Below, in pieces: positions 63,103-64,000 of a stretch of 64,000 bases of DNA; the first letter of the stretch is position 1; the number at the start of each line of letters is the position of its first letter. A model generated the notes under the pieces. That model saw nothing but the letters and a program-made list of their open reading frames with translations, did not search any database and was not told where the DNA came from. The translations under genes were made by a program, and so were the position numbers. The DNA is from Bacteroidia bacterium (GTDB taxonomy: Bacteria > Bacteroidota > Bacteroidia > Flavobacteriales_D > Cryomorphaceae), in contig JAUICL010000005.1 of assembly GCA_030427905.1 (NCBI GenBank), positions 62,001 through 126,000 on the forward strand. Reading direction: 5' to 3'.

Positions 63103-64000
63103 ATGAGACTGACACTATTCATCATTCTATTGTGCCAAATACTTCCACTTTATAGTAGTTCTCAGACCGATCAGACCCTCGATTGGTTTACCTATTACGG
63201 TGCTCAAGGTGGAGAAAACATTGCTTTTATTGATCAATTATCTAACGGTAGTATTGTATCTGTTGGTATTGGCTATGATAGTGGTTTAGCCGCAGGCGAT
63301 GATATACACCAGTCTTTTTCGAATGGAGAAGGTGATGTGTTTTTGGCCCTTTGGTCTAGCGATGGTGAGTTGATATGGGGTACCTACTTTGGCGGAGAAG
63401 CAATAGAATTAGTAGAGGGTATTGTGATTGACCAAGATGACAATATACTTATCGCTGGATTGACCCATTCTAGCGATCATATTGCCTTCGGTGACTCCGA
63501 TCTGGATGAATTCCTGGGTTATAACTGTGGGTTTCTTGCGAAATTCAATCAAGAAGGGCAAATTCTTTGGTCAACCTATATCGGGGGAGAAAATGCCGAC
63601 TTTATAGCTGATCTAGCTATCGATTCTTCAAACAATATATACGTGTTAGGTGGAAGTACATCTGAGAATTTATCTGAATTAAATGAATATCAGGGAGACG
63701 GGGATGCGATTATAGCGCGATATAGCCCCGATGGAACGAAGGAATGGCTCAAATACCGAGGGGGAAACATGGATGAAAGAGGGCGTTCGATATCCATAAA
63801 CTCAAACGATGAAATCTACATTCTCTTTGCGACCAAAGATCAAGAAACTCTTGCATCGGCCGATGCCGAACAAACCACAGGCGGAGGTGATTGGAGCTTG
63901 ATCTTAGAAAGGCTCAACCTAGCAGGAGATGTCGCTTGGTCAAGGTATATCGGTGGAGATGGGAAGGAGTCTATAGGACACGTCGTATCTACAGAAAATG
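63103..64000 (+). CDS. SBBP (beta-propeller repeat) surface protein, 3' cut by window edge
   Basis: Open from ATG 63103 to the end of the window without a stop (299 residues visible). Signal peptide about 1-20 (LLCQILPLYSSSQ). At least five repeats of the SBBP type, built on W-(S/G)T-Y-(I/F)GG: DWFTYYGAQGGEN, IWGTYFGGEAIE, LWSTYIGGENAD, WLKYRGGNMDER, AWSRYIGGDGKES, each followed by IxIDxxNNIYVxG-type strands. Such proteins are usually large secreted adhesins with a T9SS domain beyond this edge. The 202-base gap 62901-63102 before it shows no clear promoter box. Confidence 0.85.
   Translation, partial: MRLTLFIILLCQILPLYSSSQTDQTLDWFTYYGAQGGENIAFIDQLSNGSIVSVGIGYDSGLAAGDDIHQSFSNGEGDVFLALWSSDGELIWGTYFGGEAIELVEGIVIDQDDNILIAGLTHSSDHIAFGDSDLDEFLGYNCGFLAKFNQEGQILWSTYIGGENADFIADLAIDSSNNIYVLGGSTSENLSELNEYQGDGDAIIARYSPDGTKEWLKYRGGNMDERGRSISINSNDEIYILFATKDQETLASADAEQTTGGGDWSLILERLNLAGDVAWSRYIGGDGKESIGHVVSTEN

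Noticed and set aside
1-64000. CRISPR arrays, rRNA genes, complete insertion sequences or prophage
   Set aside because: No regularly spaced short repeats, no rRNA-like stretches, no transposase or phage structural genes were seen on either strand.

Overview
This window comes from a member of the Bacteroidota, most likely a marine Flavobacteriia/Cryomorphaceae-like bacterium. The signs are C-terminal type IX secretion (T9SS) sorting domains, a PorE-like TPR/PD40/OmpA protein, a GWxTD protein, DUF4293 beside rho, a DUF4468 protein, the long disordered insert of Bacteroidota Rho, and TTTG / TAnnTTTG promoter elements in place of E. coli-type ones. The exact lineage is inference. Genes are dense, many neighbours overlap by 1 to 22 bases, and TTG starts are frequent.

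From 1 to 23.4 kb the content is mostly housekeeping. It begins with the 3' part of uvrA, then an ABC exporter, truA, a phosphoesterase, DUF4293, rho, a Mur-type ligase, an MBL hydrolase and recR. A chimeric glycosyltransferase and an E2 acyltransferase follow. Next come two tandem TPR/PD40 outer-envelope proteins, a DnaQ-like nuclease, an FAH-family hydrolase, a GCS2-CBS fusion and an AstE-like carboxypeptidase.

From 23.5 to 45 kb lie envelope and regulatory genes: an M23 peptidase, PBP1A, an outer-membrane protein, an M48 protease, an AI-2E exporter, a LtaS-like sulfatase overlapping a diacylglycerol kinase, a serine hydrolase-TPR lipoprotein, a hipBA toxin-antitoxin module with a long-range inverted repeat, a sortilin-like propeller protein, YajQ and YccF. 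Several secreted proteins of unknown function close the section.

From 45 to 49.5 kb is the accessory part. It holds a predicted small RNA with a 15-bp hairpin, at least four copies of a mosaic intergenic repeat, a DUF2971 gene behind a perfect palindrome, a DUF4468 gene, stacked terminator hairpins and one tRNA-Ser(UGA).

From 49.6 to 64 kb are a GWxTD protein, a GT2, aroQ and xerD. A tightly overlapping five-gene minus-strand operon then joins a flavoprotein and a NosR/NapH-like membrane polyferredoxin to three glycosyltransferases (DPM1-like, CESA-like, GT-C). The window ends with a T9SS subtilase and the start of an SBBP-repeat surface protein cut by the window edge.

The items most worth follow-up are the redox-glycosyltransferase operon, the mosaic repeat family, the orphan hairpin RNA, the LtaS-DgkB pair in a Gram-negative, the two operator-like inverted repeats (hipBA and DUF2971), and the near-absence of space between convergent gene ends.
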